46,461 nucleotides of DNA from a bacterium (GTDB lineage Bacteria; Zhuqueibacterota; QNDG01; JABMRT01): the NCBI GenBank assembly GCA_011046415.1, contig DSAP01000076.1:1-46461 (forward strand), given 5' to 3'. A program made the translations under genes and the position numbers. This document shows, piece by piece, positions 29,962 to 41,300 of this stretch (position 1 is its first letter; each line of letters starts with the position of its first letter). The notes under the pieces were generated by a model that worked only from the letters and a program-made list of their open reading frames with translations, ran no database searches and had not been told where the DNA came from.

Positions 29962-31533
29962 TCAACGTTGCTTTTCTGTCTCGACGGCCTGCATACCGGA
30001 TCGTTCGCGGCTCTCCCTCGGCGAAAGCAGTTTAAAATCCTCGTCTTTCAGGTCTTCCGCGGGACGGACCTTGATTGTGATCAGATGTTTGAGCATGAGC
30101 TGACGAATGCGGCTTTTCAGGCCGGAGGTCAAATATCCCACCAGATCGGGATGGACGTAGAGCACGAAACGCCTCTGCCTGGATTTGGATTTCAGGTGTT
30201 GGATCCGTCGTTCGATCTGGGTAATGATGGTGCTTTTCGCGGGAATGCGTCCGAGTCCGCCGCAGCGCGGACAGGCCTCGCTGTATCGGTATAGCAGACT
30301 GGGGCGCACGCGTTCGCGTGTCAGGGAAACGAGTCCGAAGTCATTCATCGGCAACAGATCGAATGCGGCCCGATCCTTGTGCAGTTCGCGCCGGAATTCC
30401 GAGACGAGACGCTTGCGGTTTTGATCTTTCTGAAGATCGATAAAATCGATGACGATGATGCCGCCGATATCCCGCAGCCTGAGCTGACGCGCGATTTCCC
30501 GGGCGGATTCGAGATCGATCTGAAGCGCATTTTTCTCATGGTCTCTCTGACTGATCGAGCGTCCGCTGTTCACATCGACGACAAACAGGGCCTCGGTCTG
30601 ATCGAAAATCAAATGTCCCCCGCTCTTCATCCAGATCTTGCGGGAAAAACTCTTGGTGATCTCGTCCTCGATCTTGAATGTATCAAAGATGGGCGGTTTT
30701 TCCCGGTACAGCGTGAGTTTCGGGAGGAGTCCCGGTGAGACTTCTTTCAGATATCTCTTGATCTCGCCGTACAGTTTGCGGGAATCGACCACCAGGCTGT
30801 TGATATCCGGAGAAAACAGGTCGCGGATCACACTGGAGGTGATGCCCATGTCTTTATGAATCAGACTGGGCGCCTTTTCTATCTTGCTCCGTTCTTCGAC
30901 GCGTGCCCAGGTGCGAAGCAGATTATCCATGTCGGATTTGATGGTCTGGACATCCTTGCCCATGGCGACGGTTCGTATGATGAGTCCGAATCCGTCCGGG
31001 CGCAGACTTTTCGCGAGCATCCGGAGACGCCGTCTCTCGGCCGGGTCTGAAATTTTCCGGGAAATACCGACCGTGTTGTTGTGGGGAACGAGGACGAGAA
31101 ACCGGCCCGGCAGCGAAATGGCCGTCGTCAACCTGGATCCTTTGGATCCGATCGGTTCTTTTGTGATCTGAACCAGGATTTCCTGGTTCTTCTTGAGCGA
31201 GGTATTCCGCGAGTGCGTCTGGGGCCGGCGGCGTCTGCGTCCGGGACGCCGGGGAGGGGCTTCTTCGTCTTCGACGCGTTCGGCCAGGGCGCTGAATTCA
31301 TGGACGTTTTCTCCCACCTCAGAGAAAGGCAGGAAACCATTCAACTCCAAACCGAGATCGACGAATGCCGCCTGCACCGCATCCACGACATTCTCCACGC
31401 GTCCCTTGTAAATATCCCCCACCATGCGTTCGTTTTCCGGACGTTCCACGAAGAGCTCTACGAGCTGTCCGTCTTCCAGAATGCCGATGCGCGTCTCGGT
31501 CGGGGAACTGTTGATGATAATTTCCTTTTTCAT
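29962..31533 (-). CDS. Ribonuclease G/E family
   Basis: Start MKKEIIINSSPTETRIGILEDGQLVELFVERPENERMVGDIYKGRVENVVDAVQAAFVDLG; catalytic 'EALFVVDVNSGRS'; 'IIVIDFIDLQKDQNRKRL'; Zn-link 'CPRCGGLG'. Confidence 0.95.
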   Translation of the reverse strand: MKKEIIINSSPTETRIGILEDGQLVELFVERPENERMVGDIYKGRVENVVDAVQAAFVDLGLELNGFLPFSEVGENVHEFSALAERVEDEEAPPRRPGRRRRRPQTHSRNTSLKKNQEILVQITKEPIGSKGSRLTTAISLPGRFLVLVPHNNTVGISRKISDPAERRRLRMLAKSLRPDGFGLIIRTVAMGKDVQTIKSDMDNLLRTWARVEERSKIEKAPSLIHKDMGITSSVIRDLFSPDINSLVVDSRKLYGEIKRYLKEVSPGLLPKLTLYREKPPIFDTFKIEDEITKSFSRKIWMKSGGHLIFDQTEALFVVDVNSGRSISQRDHEKNALQIDLESAREIARQLRLRDIGGIIVIDFIDLQKDQNRKRLVSEFRRELHKDRAAFDLLPMNDFGLVSLTRERVRPSLLYRYSEACPRCGGLGRIPAKSTIITQIERRIQHLKSKSRQRRFVLYVHPDLVGYLTSGLKSRIRQLMLKHLITIKVRPAEDLKDEDFKLLSPRESRERSGMQAVETEKQR

Positions 31534-31581
31534 GTATTTTTCCGTAATCTGCGGAGTACAATCCCGCATCAAATTTTTTAA

Positions 31582-34173
31582 TTACTGGTTATTGCGGAGC
31601 ACCGCCTCGATCGGGGTCATCCGCCTGCCGTATTGTTCGATAAAAAGGCCGGTCCGTTCAATAAAGATCGGATCGGGAAAGGGTTCATAGGCGGGCCGGA
31701 TGGCCGTCAGCACTTCTTCGGGTCGGACCGTTCCCGAGGGGCCGGTCTTAACCCAGAGCGACATGCCGTTGTCGAGAATCTCCGCGGAGATCACAAAGAG
31801 CCGGACATCGACGGCCTTTTCCCGCCGGGTGATCTTAAAGGTGTTTGATCGCATCAAATCAACCAGGCTCTTTCGAAACGAATCCGTACAGATGGGATTG
31901 GGCCAGTCGATCCGGTAACTGGCCCTGTTGATGGCCTGTGACAGGGATTTCTCGCGGGTCTGTATCATCACCGTCTCGAACACCTCGAAACCCTGTGGCA
32001 GATGGCCGTTGAGTAAGGCCTTCAGGTCATGGGGGTACGGCGCTTCGATATCGAGATCGAAATATTCGGTACACCCCGTGTAGCCCAGGGGCAGCGGGGG
32101 ACCCATCGAAATTTTCGGATGCGCATGGAATCCCTGTGACAGGGCGACTGAAATGCCCGCGCGCCGAAGAGTGCGCAGAAGCATGCGCATCGTGTCGAGA
32201 TGCGAGATATAACGGACCTGCGCTTTTTTACTGAATCCGACACGGAAGGTACGGATGACCGGTTCAGCCGGTATCTTGCGCATCTCTTTTCCGTATCCCC
32301 GGATTTCCTGTCCGGGCATTCCCGTTCCGGATCGTTTTCTCTTCGGACGGGTTTCCCTGCAAACCGCATCCCGGAGTCCGCAACCCTGACAGCCGCCGCC
32401 CCGGCAGTCGGGTGTGGTCTCCGCGGACAGAGACCGGAGGCGTTCTTTTTTTAAAAATTCCCTGGACAGACCTTTTCCGAGATGATCCCAGGGCAGGGGC
32501 GCCGTGTCGTCTCTGCCTGATGCATATGTTTCGGGAATGATCCCGTGCGCCGCAAAAGCGGATCGCCAGCGTTCCGGATCAAACTGTTCGGTCCACGCGT
32601 CGAACCGTGCGCCCTGCTCCCAGGCCGTGTGAATCACCCGTCCCAGACGACGGTCGCCCCGCCCCATCACAGCCTCGATCAGCGCGACGTCGGCATCTCG
32701 CCAGCTCAGCTTGACGTTTTTCCACCGGATGGATGATCGTAAAAATCTGATTTTCTCCCGGTACACCCCGACCGGATCCTGGGCTTCCCATTGAAAGGGG
32801 GTCTGCGGCTTGGGTGCAAACGGTGAAACAGACACGTGGATTTCACGGTTCCCGAATTTTCGTCCGAGTGCGACGACCTTCCCCACGAGGTCGGCGATTC
32901 CGGCCAGGTCTTCCTCGGTTTCGGTCGGTAGGCCGACCATGAAATAGAGTTTGATCCGTTTCCAGTGGCGCTCAAAGGCGATCCGGACGGCCTCGAGCAG
33001 ATCCTCTTCCCGGTGATTCTTGTTGATCACATCCCGAAGCCTCTGGGTCCCGGCCTCGGGCGCCAGGGTCAGGCCGCTGCGACGGAAATCCTGCGCAAAA
33101 TCCGCCATATCACGGGTAAACGTATCGGCCCTCAGGGAGGGGAATGAAATCGCCACCCGATCCGCATCCAGCGTGCGCCTGAGCCGGACCAGCAGATCGG
33201 TCAATGCCGGAAAGTCGGAAGTCGAAAGCGATGCGAGCGACAGTTCATCGAACCCCGTGTTCCGAATGACCTGACGCGCCTGCGCGACCAGTTCATCCAC
33301 AGGACGCGTACGCAACGGCCGGTAAATCATCCCGGCGTTGCAGAAGCGGCATCCCCGGGTGCATCCGCGCATGATTTCGAGCGAATACCGGTCATGTGCG
33401 GTCTCGATAAACGGCACGACCGGGCGGACCGGATAGAATTCCGGTTTCAGCCGGTCGACGATCCGGGCACCGACAACCTCCGGAACTCCTTCCTGAAGCG
33501 GCGCGGTCCCCAGATAGACCCCCGAAACATCCCGCTTCTCCTCGTAAAGGGACGGGACATACACGCCGGGAATCTTCGCCAGATTCCGGATTATGCCCTT
33601 GCGCGAACGATCCTGCCGCCTGCCGCTGCGGAGTGATTCAGCGATCTCGATGATGGATTCTTCGGCGTCTCCCAGCACCACCGCATCGAGAAATTCGGCC
33701 AGGGGTTCGGGGTTGAAGGCGCAGGGTCCGCCCGCGATGACGACGGGATCGGACTCGGTGCGCCGGTCCGCGAACAGGGGGATGCCGGCCAGATCGAGCA
33801 TGGTGAGTACATTCGTGTACTGGAGTTCATATTGGAGTGAGAAACCGAGTACATCAAAAGTCCGGACGGCCTGCTTCGATTCCAGCGTGAACAGCGGCAG
33901 TTCCGCCTCGCGCATGGCGCGTTCCATATCCACCCAGGGCGCAAAAACCCGTTCGGCCGCAATCCATTCCCGTCCGTTCAGGATGTGATAGAGGAGTTGC
34001 ATGCCGATGTGCGACATGCCGATCTCATACACATCCGGAAAAGCGAGCGCAAAACGGACATCGATTCGGGCACTTTGTTTCCGGACGGCATTCAATTCGT
34101 TGCCGACATAACGCCCCGGTTTATAGACCCGGGGCAAAACGACGTCCAGTTTATGCTGAAAATTCTCTTCCAT
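31582..34173 (-). CDS. Fused B12-binding-type radical SAM protein + DUF2344-like domain (TIGR03960 + TIGR03936 type)
   Basis: 'MRGCTRGCRFCNAGMIYRPLRTR' (CX3CX2C) and C-terminal 'RVGFSKKAQVRYISHLDTMRMLLRTLRRAGISVALSQGFHAHPKISMGPPLPLGYTGCTEYFD' (DUF2344). Confidence 0.92.
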   Translation of the reverse strand: MEENFQHKLDVVLPRVYKPGRYVGNELNAVRKQSARIDVRFALAFPDVYEIGMSHIGMQLLYHILNGREWIAAERVFAPWVDMERAMREAELPLFTLESKQAVRTFDVLGFSLQYELQYTNVLTMLDLAGIPLFADRRTESDPVVIAGGPCAFNPEPLAEFLDAVVLGDAEESIIEIAESLRSGRRQDRSRKGIIRNLAKIPGVYVPSLYEEKRDVSGVYLGTAPLQEGVPEVVGARIVDRLKPEFYPVRPVVPFIETAHDRYSLEIMRGCTRGCRFCNAGMIYRPLRTRPVDELVAQARQVIRNTGFDELSLASLSTSDFPALTDLLVRLRRTLDADRVAISFPSLRADTFTRDMADFAQDFRRSGLTLAPEAGTQRLRDVINKNHREEDLLEAVRIAFERHWKRIKLYFMVGLPTETEEDLAGIADLVGKVVALGRKFGNREIHVSVSPFAPKPQTPFQWEAQDPVGVYREKIRFLRSSIRWKNVKLSWRDADVALIEAVMGRGDRRLGRVIHTAWEQGARFDAWTEQFDPERWRSAFAAHGIIPETYASGRDDTAPLPWDHLGKGLSREFLKKERLRSLSAETTPDCRGGGCQGCGLRDAVCRETRPKRKRSGTGMPGQEIRGYGKEMRKIPAEPVIRTFRVGFSKKAQVRYISHLDTMRMLLRTLRRAGISVALSQGFHAHPKISMGPPLPLGYTGCTEYFDLDIEAPYPHDLKALLNGHLPQGFEVFETVMIQTREKSLSQAINRASYRIDWPNPICTDSFRKSLVDLMRSNTFKITRREKAVDVRLFVISAEILDNGMSLWVKTGPSGTVRPEEVLTAIRPAYEPFPDPIFIERTGLFIEQYGRRMTPIEAVLRNNQ

Positions 34174-34197
34174 ATCGGTCGGCGGCAGGTCAGGAAT

Positions 34198-34230
34198 AAA
34201 AAAGCCCCCGGTCTCTGAGGGAGGGCTCTT
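34198..34230 (-). terminator. Terminator/attenuator-like hairpin immediately upstream of the radical SAM-rng-rplU-rpmA operon
   Basis: Minus strand AGCCCTC-CCTCAGAGACC-GGGGGCT-TTTTTT: 7-bp stem (one G-U) and T6 run ending about 25 nt before the ATG at 34173. Confidence 0.6.
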
Positions 34231-34592
34231 GAGAAATCACCAAATCGCTTCCAAAAATAAAATATCCATGTATATACCCAGATAAAAATTTAGACATTTA
34301 ATTTACGAAAAGAAGGACGTGACTGCAAGCTTTGTTTTTATGCAAACAAAAATCTCCTGTCCGGTGAAAAACCGCTTGAATCATTCCCGGGGCTTGACAA
34401 ATTACATCATGAGGAACCGCGCCTTCTATCGGTTCTATGAGAAACTGAACGATTTTAACTTGGTTGGAAATCATGAAACCCGGAAACCCCAAAGAATCCT
34501 GAAGTTGAATAATACCTTGCATCTCATGGACAAAACATGTAATTTTATTATTCAAACTGATCTCAGGATCAAATAATATTTCTACCAATCGA

Positions 34593-37500
34593 ATGGATTC
34601 CGGCATCATGCGAGAACCCGGCAGAATCCGGTTGAAGTCTGTTTTCTTTCTCACGCTGATCTGTCTTCACGGTGTCTTCGGACAGACAGACACCCTCAGC
34701 CTGAGCGGATCGTGGTCGTTCCGACCGACCGGATCGGCCGCCACCACATTGCAGGTTCCTGGATTCTATGTCTGGAAATTGTCTCCGAAAGCATCTCTCA
34801 GTTTCCCGACGACCGTCACAGGTCCCTGGAAGATCGTCGAGGGAAAACCCGAAGCGACGTACGAGACGACGTTTCATATCCCTTCCGCCTTCGCAGGAAA
34901 ACGGATTTTCCTGAGATTTGAATCGGTCAATTTCCTCGCGGATATATTTATCAATGGAACATTCGTCTCCAGACAAATCGGCGGTTATCTTCCCTTCGAA
35001 ATCGACATCACGAATCATATCGAGATCCCTTCGCACAATTCGCTCAGGGTCGATATCAAATACTGGGATCCCGCCTTCCTCAACAGCGCGCAAAAACCCC
35101 TGTGGCCCGTGGGCTTCTACGATAATTTCTGGTGTCTCGGGATCACGGGAGACGTCTCGGTCATCGCACGGAATCCTGTGTATGTCGAAAACCTTTATCT
35201 CCGGACTTCGGTGACACAATGGAAAATCGACGCCGTCGTGACCCTGGTCAATGCGGATACGACCGCCCATACCGTCGTCCTGGAAAACCGGATCGAAGGG
35301 GACGGCTCCCCGGTCCTTTCCTGGAATGATCAATCCATTGCATTGTCCGCGGGCGACACCCTGGAGATCCCGTTGAGTCAGGCCTGGGGCAATCCGGATT
35401 TGTGGTGGCCCGACGATCCCCGCCTGTACCGGTGGGTGTCCCGGGTTCGGCAAGACGGGGTGTTGCGCGACGAACGGTCGGAACGGTTCGGTTTCCGGGA
35501 ATTCCGGATCCAGGGGAAACATTTTTCCCTGAACGGGGTCCGGACCAACCTGCGGGGAGACAATATCACGATACACGGCGAGAAGCAGTATTGGATTTAT
35601 CTCACCCCCACTCCCGAGGCATGGGCTGCGATTCTGGACTCGATGAAGGCCCTGAATTTCAACGTCATCCGCCTGCATCATTCACCTCCGCCACGCTGGA
35701 TGCTCGATCTGTGTGACGAAAAGGGCATGATGGCCGTCGGTGAATCGGCCTTAATGTGGCGAAACGAAGTCACACCCTATCAATCCCCTCAATATACAAT
35801 CAACGGAGCAAAATGGCAAAAGAAATGGGTCCGGGAGTATCGGAATCATCCCTCCATCATCCTCTGGAGCGCAGCGAATGAAATGTATGTCTGGGGACAG
35901 ATATGCTGCAGCCGTACGCAATTGATCACCTTCGCTTCGGCAATCAGAGAAATGGACACAACACGTCCGATCCTTTTCGAGGGAGATTGGGATCTGGACG
36001 GGTATGCCGAGATCATGTCGTATCATTACATATACGGCTATCCAAAGGGATGGCCCGGCGGGAACATATACACTTCGCTGAGCGGATACGTGCATTCGAC
36101 GAAACCCAGTTCCTACGGAGAATTCGAATGGTGGTCCGCCGCAGTCTCCGCCGCACAGCATGTGAGACGCCAAGGCGCCATGGCCCGCGCCTCACGCATC
36201 GTGGGTTTCTCAGACATCCGTCCCTATCGTCTGGACTGGACCTGGCATCCCAATCCGAATTATACGGACATCTATGACCCGACCTTCAGACCCAGCCCCC
36301 ACCAGAAAGCATGGATCAGAAACGCCTTTAATCCTGTCGCCGTATTCGACAAATCCTTTTATGAAAACCGCGTCGATGAATGGACACCTGTTTACAATGA
36401 AAATGACCTGATTACTCGTACTCTGGTGATCTTCAATGACGATCGGCAAAACACAGAAGTGGATGTACATATCAAGGTCTGGCTCGATAATGCACTCTCA
36501 GAGAAGCAAGTGTTTTCCGTGGATATCCCACTGGGCGACCATATCGAAAGAGACGTCCGGTTCAGGGCACCGTTCGTATCTCAGAATCGAAGCATCCGGG
36601 TTGAACTGAACACGTATAAAAACGGAGTTCAAAGGTTCACAGAAAGATACGTTTACTGGATCCAGAACCGCGGTCTCTCTCCCCCGGACAGAGTCCAACA
36701 CATGACCCTCTTGCATCAACCGGACGGTCTCGACATCACCTGGCCCGCGGTGACCCGGGATCTGTTCGGCGGACCGGAAACCATCGACCGGTACGTTTTG
36801 TACCGGTCGACCGATTGTTTCGCCGCCACGGCGGGAGCCGACTCCTTTGTCATCCGGAATCAGACCCGGCATGCGGACAACTGGACGGCCCATATCGGCA
36901 ACCCGGACCTGAACGCCTATTACCGCATCCGGGCCGTGGACAACACCCAGCTGATTTCGGACTGGTCGGACATTTATGTTTCCTTCGATTACGCCCTGAA
37001 AACCGGGGGCGGAACCAATTTCACCCACATCGCCGTCCCGGTGGACGACCCGAACCTGAGGGATGCGAAGGCCCTGCTGGAACGGATCCCGACCTCGAAA
37101 TCCGTCATCCGGTGGGACGCCGCGCATCAGGGGTACGAGCAATACGTGCCCGGACTCCCGAACACGAATTTCCCGGTCGAACCGGGCGAGCCCTGCTGGG
37201 TGCATACCGTCTCGGACACCGTGGCGGACTTCACGGGAAAAATCGCCGAGCCCGCCTATACCCTGTATCCCGTCGAAAACGGAACCGGATTCCACGCCGT
37301 CATGCTTCCGCTGGACTGCGGGGATCTCGCGACCGCCTCCGCGCTCATGGAGAGTATCGGAAAATGCAACGGCATCGCGAAATGGGACCCTGTGGTCCAG
37401 GGATACATCCAGTTCGATCCGTCCGTCCCGGGTTCGGATTTTCCGGCCCGTCCCGGGTATCCCTATCTCGTCCACGTGACGGACGACGTGGTCTGGCCGG

Positions 37501-38141
37501 CCTCCGGACAGGCGGGAAAGTCCGTCCCCCGGGAACGCGTCCGAATGGCATCGGATTTCTCGCGCGCCCCGCATCTGGTCTGGGGAGAGACCGCGGGAGA
37601 CGGACGGGAAGCGTCCGCCGCCTTTCGCGCCTTCATCGCGGAACGCCCGGAGGCGGTCCTCACCCATGAATCGCCCGGGTCTTCGCTGTCCCGTGACCGG
37701 TGGGCGGTGCAATGCGCCGCGTTCCCGGACGGCTGGCGCGCGGGCGAGACCCTGGTCGTCGACCTGACGGATTCGGAGGGAAAGGACAGGCGATTCCGGA
37801 CCGTGCTGAGTTGGAATCCATCCGACCGCGCGGACGGGGTGACGGAGCGGGAGCATGGACGGCCGGAATCCCCGATCCTGACCAATCACCCCAATCCGTT
37901 CAACGGGCGGACACTCCTCCGTTTCGATCAGGACGGGCCGTCCCATGTCCTCCTGGATATCCTGAATCCGCGCGGCCGGCGGGTCGCCCGGCTCGTGGAC
38001 CGGCGGATGGAAGCCGGGACGGTCGAGGTCTCCTGGGACGCCCGGGACGATCTCGGGCGCCCGGTCTCCGCGGGTCTCTACCTGGCCCGGCTCAGGGCGG
38101 AATCCCGAATCACGATCCGGAAAATGATTTTGACGAACTGA
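34593..38141 (+). CDS. Glycoside hydrolase family 2-like secreted protein with C-terminal duplicated module and FlgD/Por-type C-terminal domain
   Basis: 'WKIVEGKPEATYETTFHIPSAFAGKRIFLRFESVNFLADIFINGTFVSRQIGGYLPFEIDIT' (sugar-binding fold); 'NVIRLHHSPPPRWMLDLCDEKGMM...NHPSIILWSAANEMYVWG' (GH2 TIM barrel, NE motif); C-terminal 'NHPNPFNGRTLLRFDQDG...GLYLARLRAESRITIRKMILTN'. Confidence 0.85.
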   Translation: MDSGIMREPGRIRLKSVFFLTLICLHGVFGQTDTLSLSGSWSFRPTGSAATTLQVPGFYVWKLSPKASLSFPTTVTGPWKIVEGKPEATYETTFHIPSAFAGKRIFLRFESVNFLADIFINGTFVSRQIGGYLPFEIDITNHIEIPSHNSLRVDIKYWDPAFLNSAQKPLWPVGFYDNFWCLGITGDVSVIARNPVYVENLYLRTSVTQWKIDAVVTLVNADTTAHTVVLENRIEGDGSPVLSWNDQSIALSAGDTLEIPLSQAWGNPDLWWPDDPRLYRWVSRVRQDGVLRDERSERFGFREFRIQGKHFSLNGVRTNLRGDNITIHGEKQYWIYLTPTPEAWAAILDSMKALNFNVIRLHHSPPPRWMLDLCDEKGMMAVGESALMWRNEVTPYQSPQYTINGAKWQKKWVREYRNHPSIILWSAANEMYVWGQICCSRTQLITFASAIREMDTTRPILFEGDWDLDGYAEIMSYHYIYGYPKGWPGGNIYTSLSGYVHSTKPSSYGEFEWWSAAVSAAQHVRRQGAMARASRIVGFSDIRPYRLDWTWHPNPNYTDIYDPTFRPSPHQKAWIRNAFNPVAVFDKSFYENRVDEWTPVYNENDLITRTLVIFNDDRQNTEVDVHIKVWLDNALSEKQVFSVDIPLGDHIERDVRFRAPFVSQNRSIRVELNTYKNGVQRFTERYVYWIQNRGLSPPDRVQHMTLLHQPDGLDITWPAVTRDLFGGPETIDRYVLYRSTDCFAATAGADSFVIRNQTRHADNWTAHIGNPDLNAYYRIRAVDNTQLISDWSDIYVSFDYALKTGGGTNFTHIAVPVDDPNLRDAKALLERIPTSKSVIRWDAAHQGYEQYVPGLPNTNFPVEPGEPCWVHTVSDTVADFTGKIAEPAYTLYPVENGTGFHAVMLPLDCGDLATASALMESIGKCNGIAKWDPVVQGYIQFDPSVPGSDFPARPGYPYLVHVTDDVVWPASGQAGKSVPRERVRMASDFSRAPHLVWGETAGDGREASAAFRAFIAERPEAVLTHESPGSSLSRDRWAVQCAAFPDGWRAGETLVVDLTDSEGKDRRFRTVLSWNPSDRADGVTEREHGRPESPILTNHPNPFNGRTLLRFDQDGPSHVLLDILNPRGRRVARLVDRRMEAGTVEVSWDARDDLGRPVSAGLYLARLRAESRITIRKMILTN

Positions 38142-38391
38142 TCTTTTTCCCGGGGAACGAATCGGTATCCAACGGGTACAAGATTGAAGTCAAATCGCTA
38201 TGATCGACCGGGCCTGGACGGAATTTGTTCACGGGTAAAACCGGACGGGATGATATTTCCATTCGGAAACACAGGGAGATTGTCTTTTTGATGCTTGAGT
38301 TTGTTTTTTTATTTCCGGTCTGCCCGCAGAACAGGACGGAACAAAATTTGCATGGTTTTTTAGTTATTTAAGGACCGATGACCGAGGGAAG

Positions 38392-41300
38392 ATGCATCCG
38401 GGCAAGAACATCACGAATCTTATCTGTATTTTCCTCCTGGCGGCGACCGGCAGACTGACGGCCGTTTTCCCGGATTATCCGTCTAACCCTTTCGCCTTTT
38501 CGGTTGCGGAGCCTCCGTATTACGGGACTTTCTTCGCCGCGGATCTGAACAACGACGGACTGCTTGATTTCACCTTTCGCTCCGTCACCACCCTGTACGC
38601 CTACGACCACTGGGGAGCCCTCATGTGGCAGGTTCCCCTCGCCTATCCCTGCCCGGAAATCAACAACCACGGCACCAAACACGGCGCGGCCGATGTGGAC
38701 GGCGACGGACGGGTCGAAGTGGTGGCGCTCGACAACGATGCGAACGTCTATATTCTCGACGGGGAGACCGGAACCGTGAAACAGATTTATCCGCTGCCTC
38801 CCCTTGGGACGGATCAGCTCGCCTGCCACATCGCGGTCGTCAACCTGCGCGGCATGGGCGACCGGGACGCCGTCATCCAGACCTGCGACATCTCTCCGGA
38901 ATTGCACGGATGGAACGAGAATGCCATGGGGTATTATCTGAACCGTTCCCTGATCGCCATGAATCTGGAAACCGGAACGGTCCTCTGGCGCGTGGACCAG
39001 GACGCCGATCCGTCCAACGGGATCTATGAAGGATACTGGGGCCCCGCCCACGGTTCCTTCTTCGCCGCGGATGTGGACGGAGACGGCCTGGACGAGGTGA
39101 TCGGAGGCAATCTCATCCGGGCGGACGGGACCGTGGTCGACCTGGGATATCCGCGCGACTGGATCGACATCGACGCTCCGCGCAGTTATATCGATCACCT
39201 CGACGGCATTTCCGTCGGAGACATCCGCCCCGATCTCCCGGGACTCGAATGGGTCGTGACCAATGAAGACAATACCGGGAACACCCATCATCACACCTCA
39301 CTGATGAATACGGACGGAATCATCTGGTCTCATCAGATTTCAGCCGCTATTCCCCAGGCCAAGGAACCCCAGCAGATTGCCGTCGGAAATTACGACCCGG
39401 CCAACCCCTTTCCTGAAATCTGGGCACGTTCCCGTCTCGGCGGACAGGGTGACCAGTTCTACCGGCCCTATGATTCCCAATGGGCCTGGCTCTATGACGC
39501 ACAGGGAAACCTGTATGACCGGGTGACGACGTACCGGATGGTCGAGAGGCTGCCGCGGGGATTCAACAGCCACCCGACGGAGGGCAACAAACTCGGCATC
39601 GAAATCCCCTGGACCATCGACTGGGACGGCAGCCCGAAGGAATACATCGCGGGAAAGGCCCGCTATGTGGACGGCCATATCGGAATCCTGGATGTCTGGA
39701 AAACGTCTTACCAGTACAAACTCGACACGGTGTGGACGACCATGAATCGCCGGCCCAACATGAAGGCGCAGATGCTCTATGTGGCGGATGTCGCGGGCGA
39801 CGGACGGGAAGAGATGATCGTGTACGACGCCTCGGACGGAAAGATCCGGATTTACGCGAACACAAAGCCGAATCCGCACCAGCCCAAACCGCACAAATGG
39901 GACGATCCGCTCTACCGGCGGCTGAAACAGAACTGGAACTACTATTCACCGGGCGGCTACACCTACACGAATTACCCGCTGATCGCGGACATTCAAATTT
40001 CGGACATCACGGCCAGCGGCGCGACGATTTCGTGGACGACCGATGTGCCGTCCACCTCCCGGATCGCCTACGGTCCGACCGACCGTCTCGGCGGCCTGAC
40101 GGAGGAAAACACCGCCCTGACGACCGCCCACACGATCCTGATCGACTCTTTGGAAAAGAACACCCCGTATAAGATTCAGATCCACTGCAGGAACCAGTAC
40201 GGCAAGCTGGGCATTTCGCATATCCGGGACCTCGACCTGCTCGAACTGCCCCCCGTCGATCTGACACGGATCTCGGCCGCCTCGCAGGGACAGGTTCAGT
40301 TGACCTGGGGTGAGATTCAGGACATTTCCCTATTCAATGTCTACCGCGATACAACCACGGGTTTCTTCCCCGGGGACGCCAACCGCATCGGAAACCGCAT
40401 CGCGGATGCGGATCCGGGACAGACCGGCGTTCAGTGGACCGATACCGGGGAAGGGCCCCCGGTCCGGTTCTACAAAGTCACGGCCGCGAGCGGCATCCAC
40501 GAAGGCGACCCCTCCGAAGCCCTGGGCGTCTACACCTATCCCATCGTGACGACCGAGGAAACCGATTTCAATCTCATCGGACTGTCGCTCGAAACCACGG
40601 GCCTTCCCCGGGCAAGCGACCTGATGGCACGGATTCCCGGATGCAACTCGGTCGCCCGCTGGGATGCGTCCCAGCAGGGATTCGAACAATATGTCCCCGG
40701 AATACCTGCGACGAATTTCGACATCCAATCGGGTCAGGCCTATTATATCAACGCCACTCTGGATACGGCCTGGACCCTGACGGGGAGACCGGTCCGTCCG
40801 GTGTACACGCTCATCGCGACGGCGACGAGTTCTTTCAACCCGATCCTGCTTCCGCTCTACCGGACGGATATCCGGACGGCTTCCGCGCTCGCCGCGGACA
40901 TTCCGGGCTGCAACGGCGTGGCCCGCTGGGATGCGGCCTCCCAGGCCTATACCGATCAGTACGATCCCGCCGTTCCCGCCACGGACTTCCCGGTCCGTCC
41001 GGGACAACCCTATCTGGTCAACGTCACGGCCAACACCACCTGGCCGGAGCACGCGACACCCAAATCCATGCCCGGCCGGAAAGATATCGCCGCCCCTGCG
41101 GTGAGTCATGCCCCGCACCTGGTCTGGGGCCTGCTGGATCCCTCGTCACCGGCGGCGGCGTTCCGCGCCTATTTCAGCGACAGGCCGGGGCGTATCCTCA
41201 CGGAAACGTCCCCGGGATGCGGGATCCGGGAAGGCCGCTGGCAGGTGCAATGCGGCAATTTCAGGGACGGTTGGCATCCCGGAAAGGTCCTGGTCGTGGA

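Noticed and set aside
36498-37946. 482-aa minus-strand ORF opposite the GH2-like gene (also 34569-35681 minus, 40330-41118 minus, 5622-6740 minus)
   Set aside because: Antisense shadow ORFs in high-GC DNA without recognisable domains.
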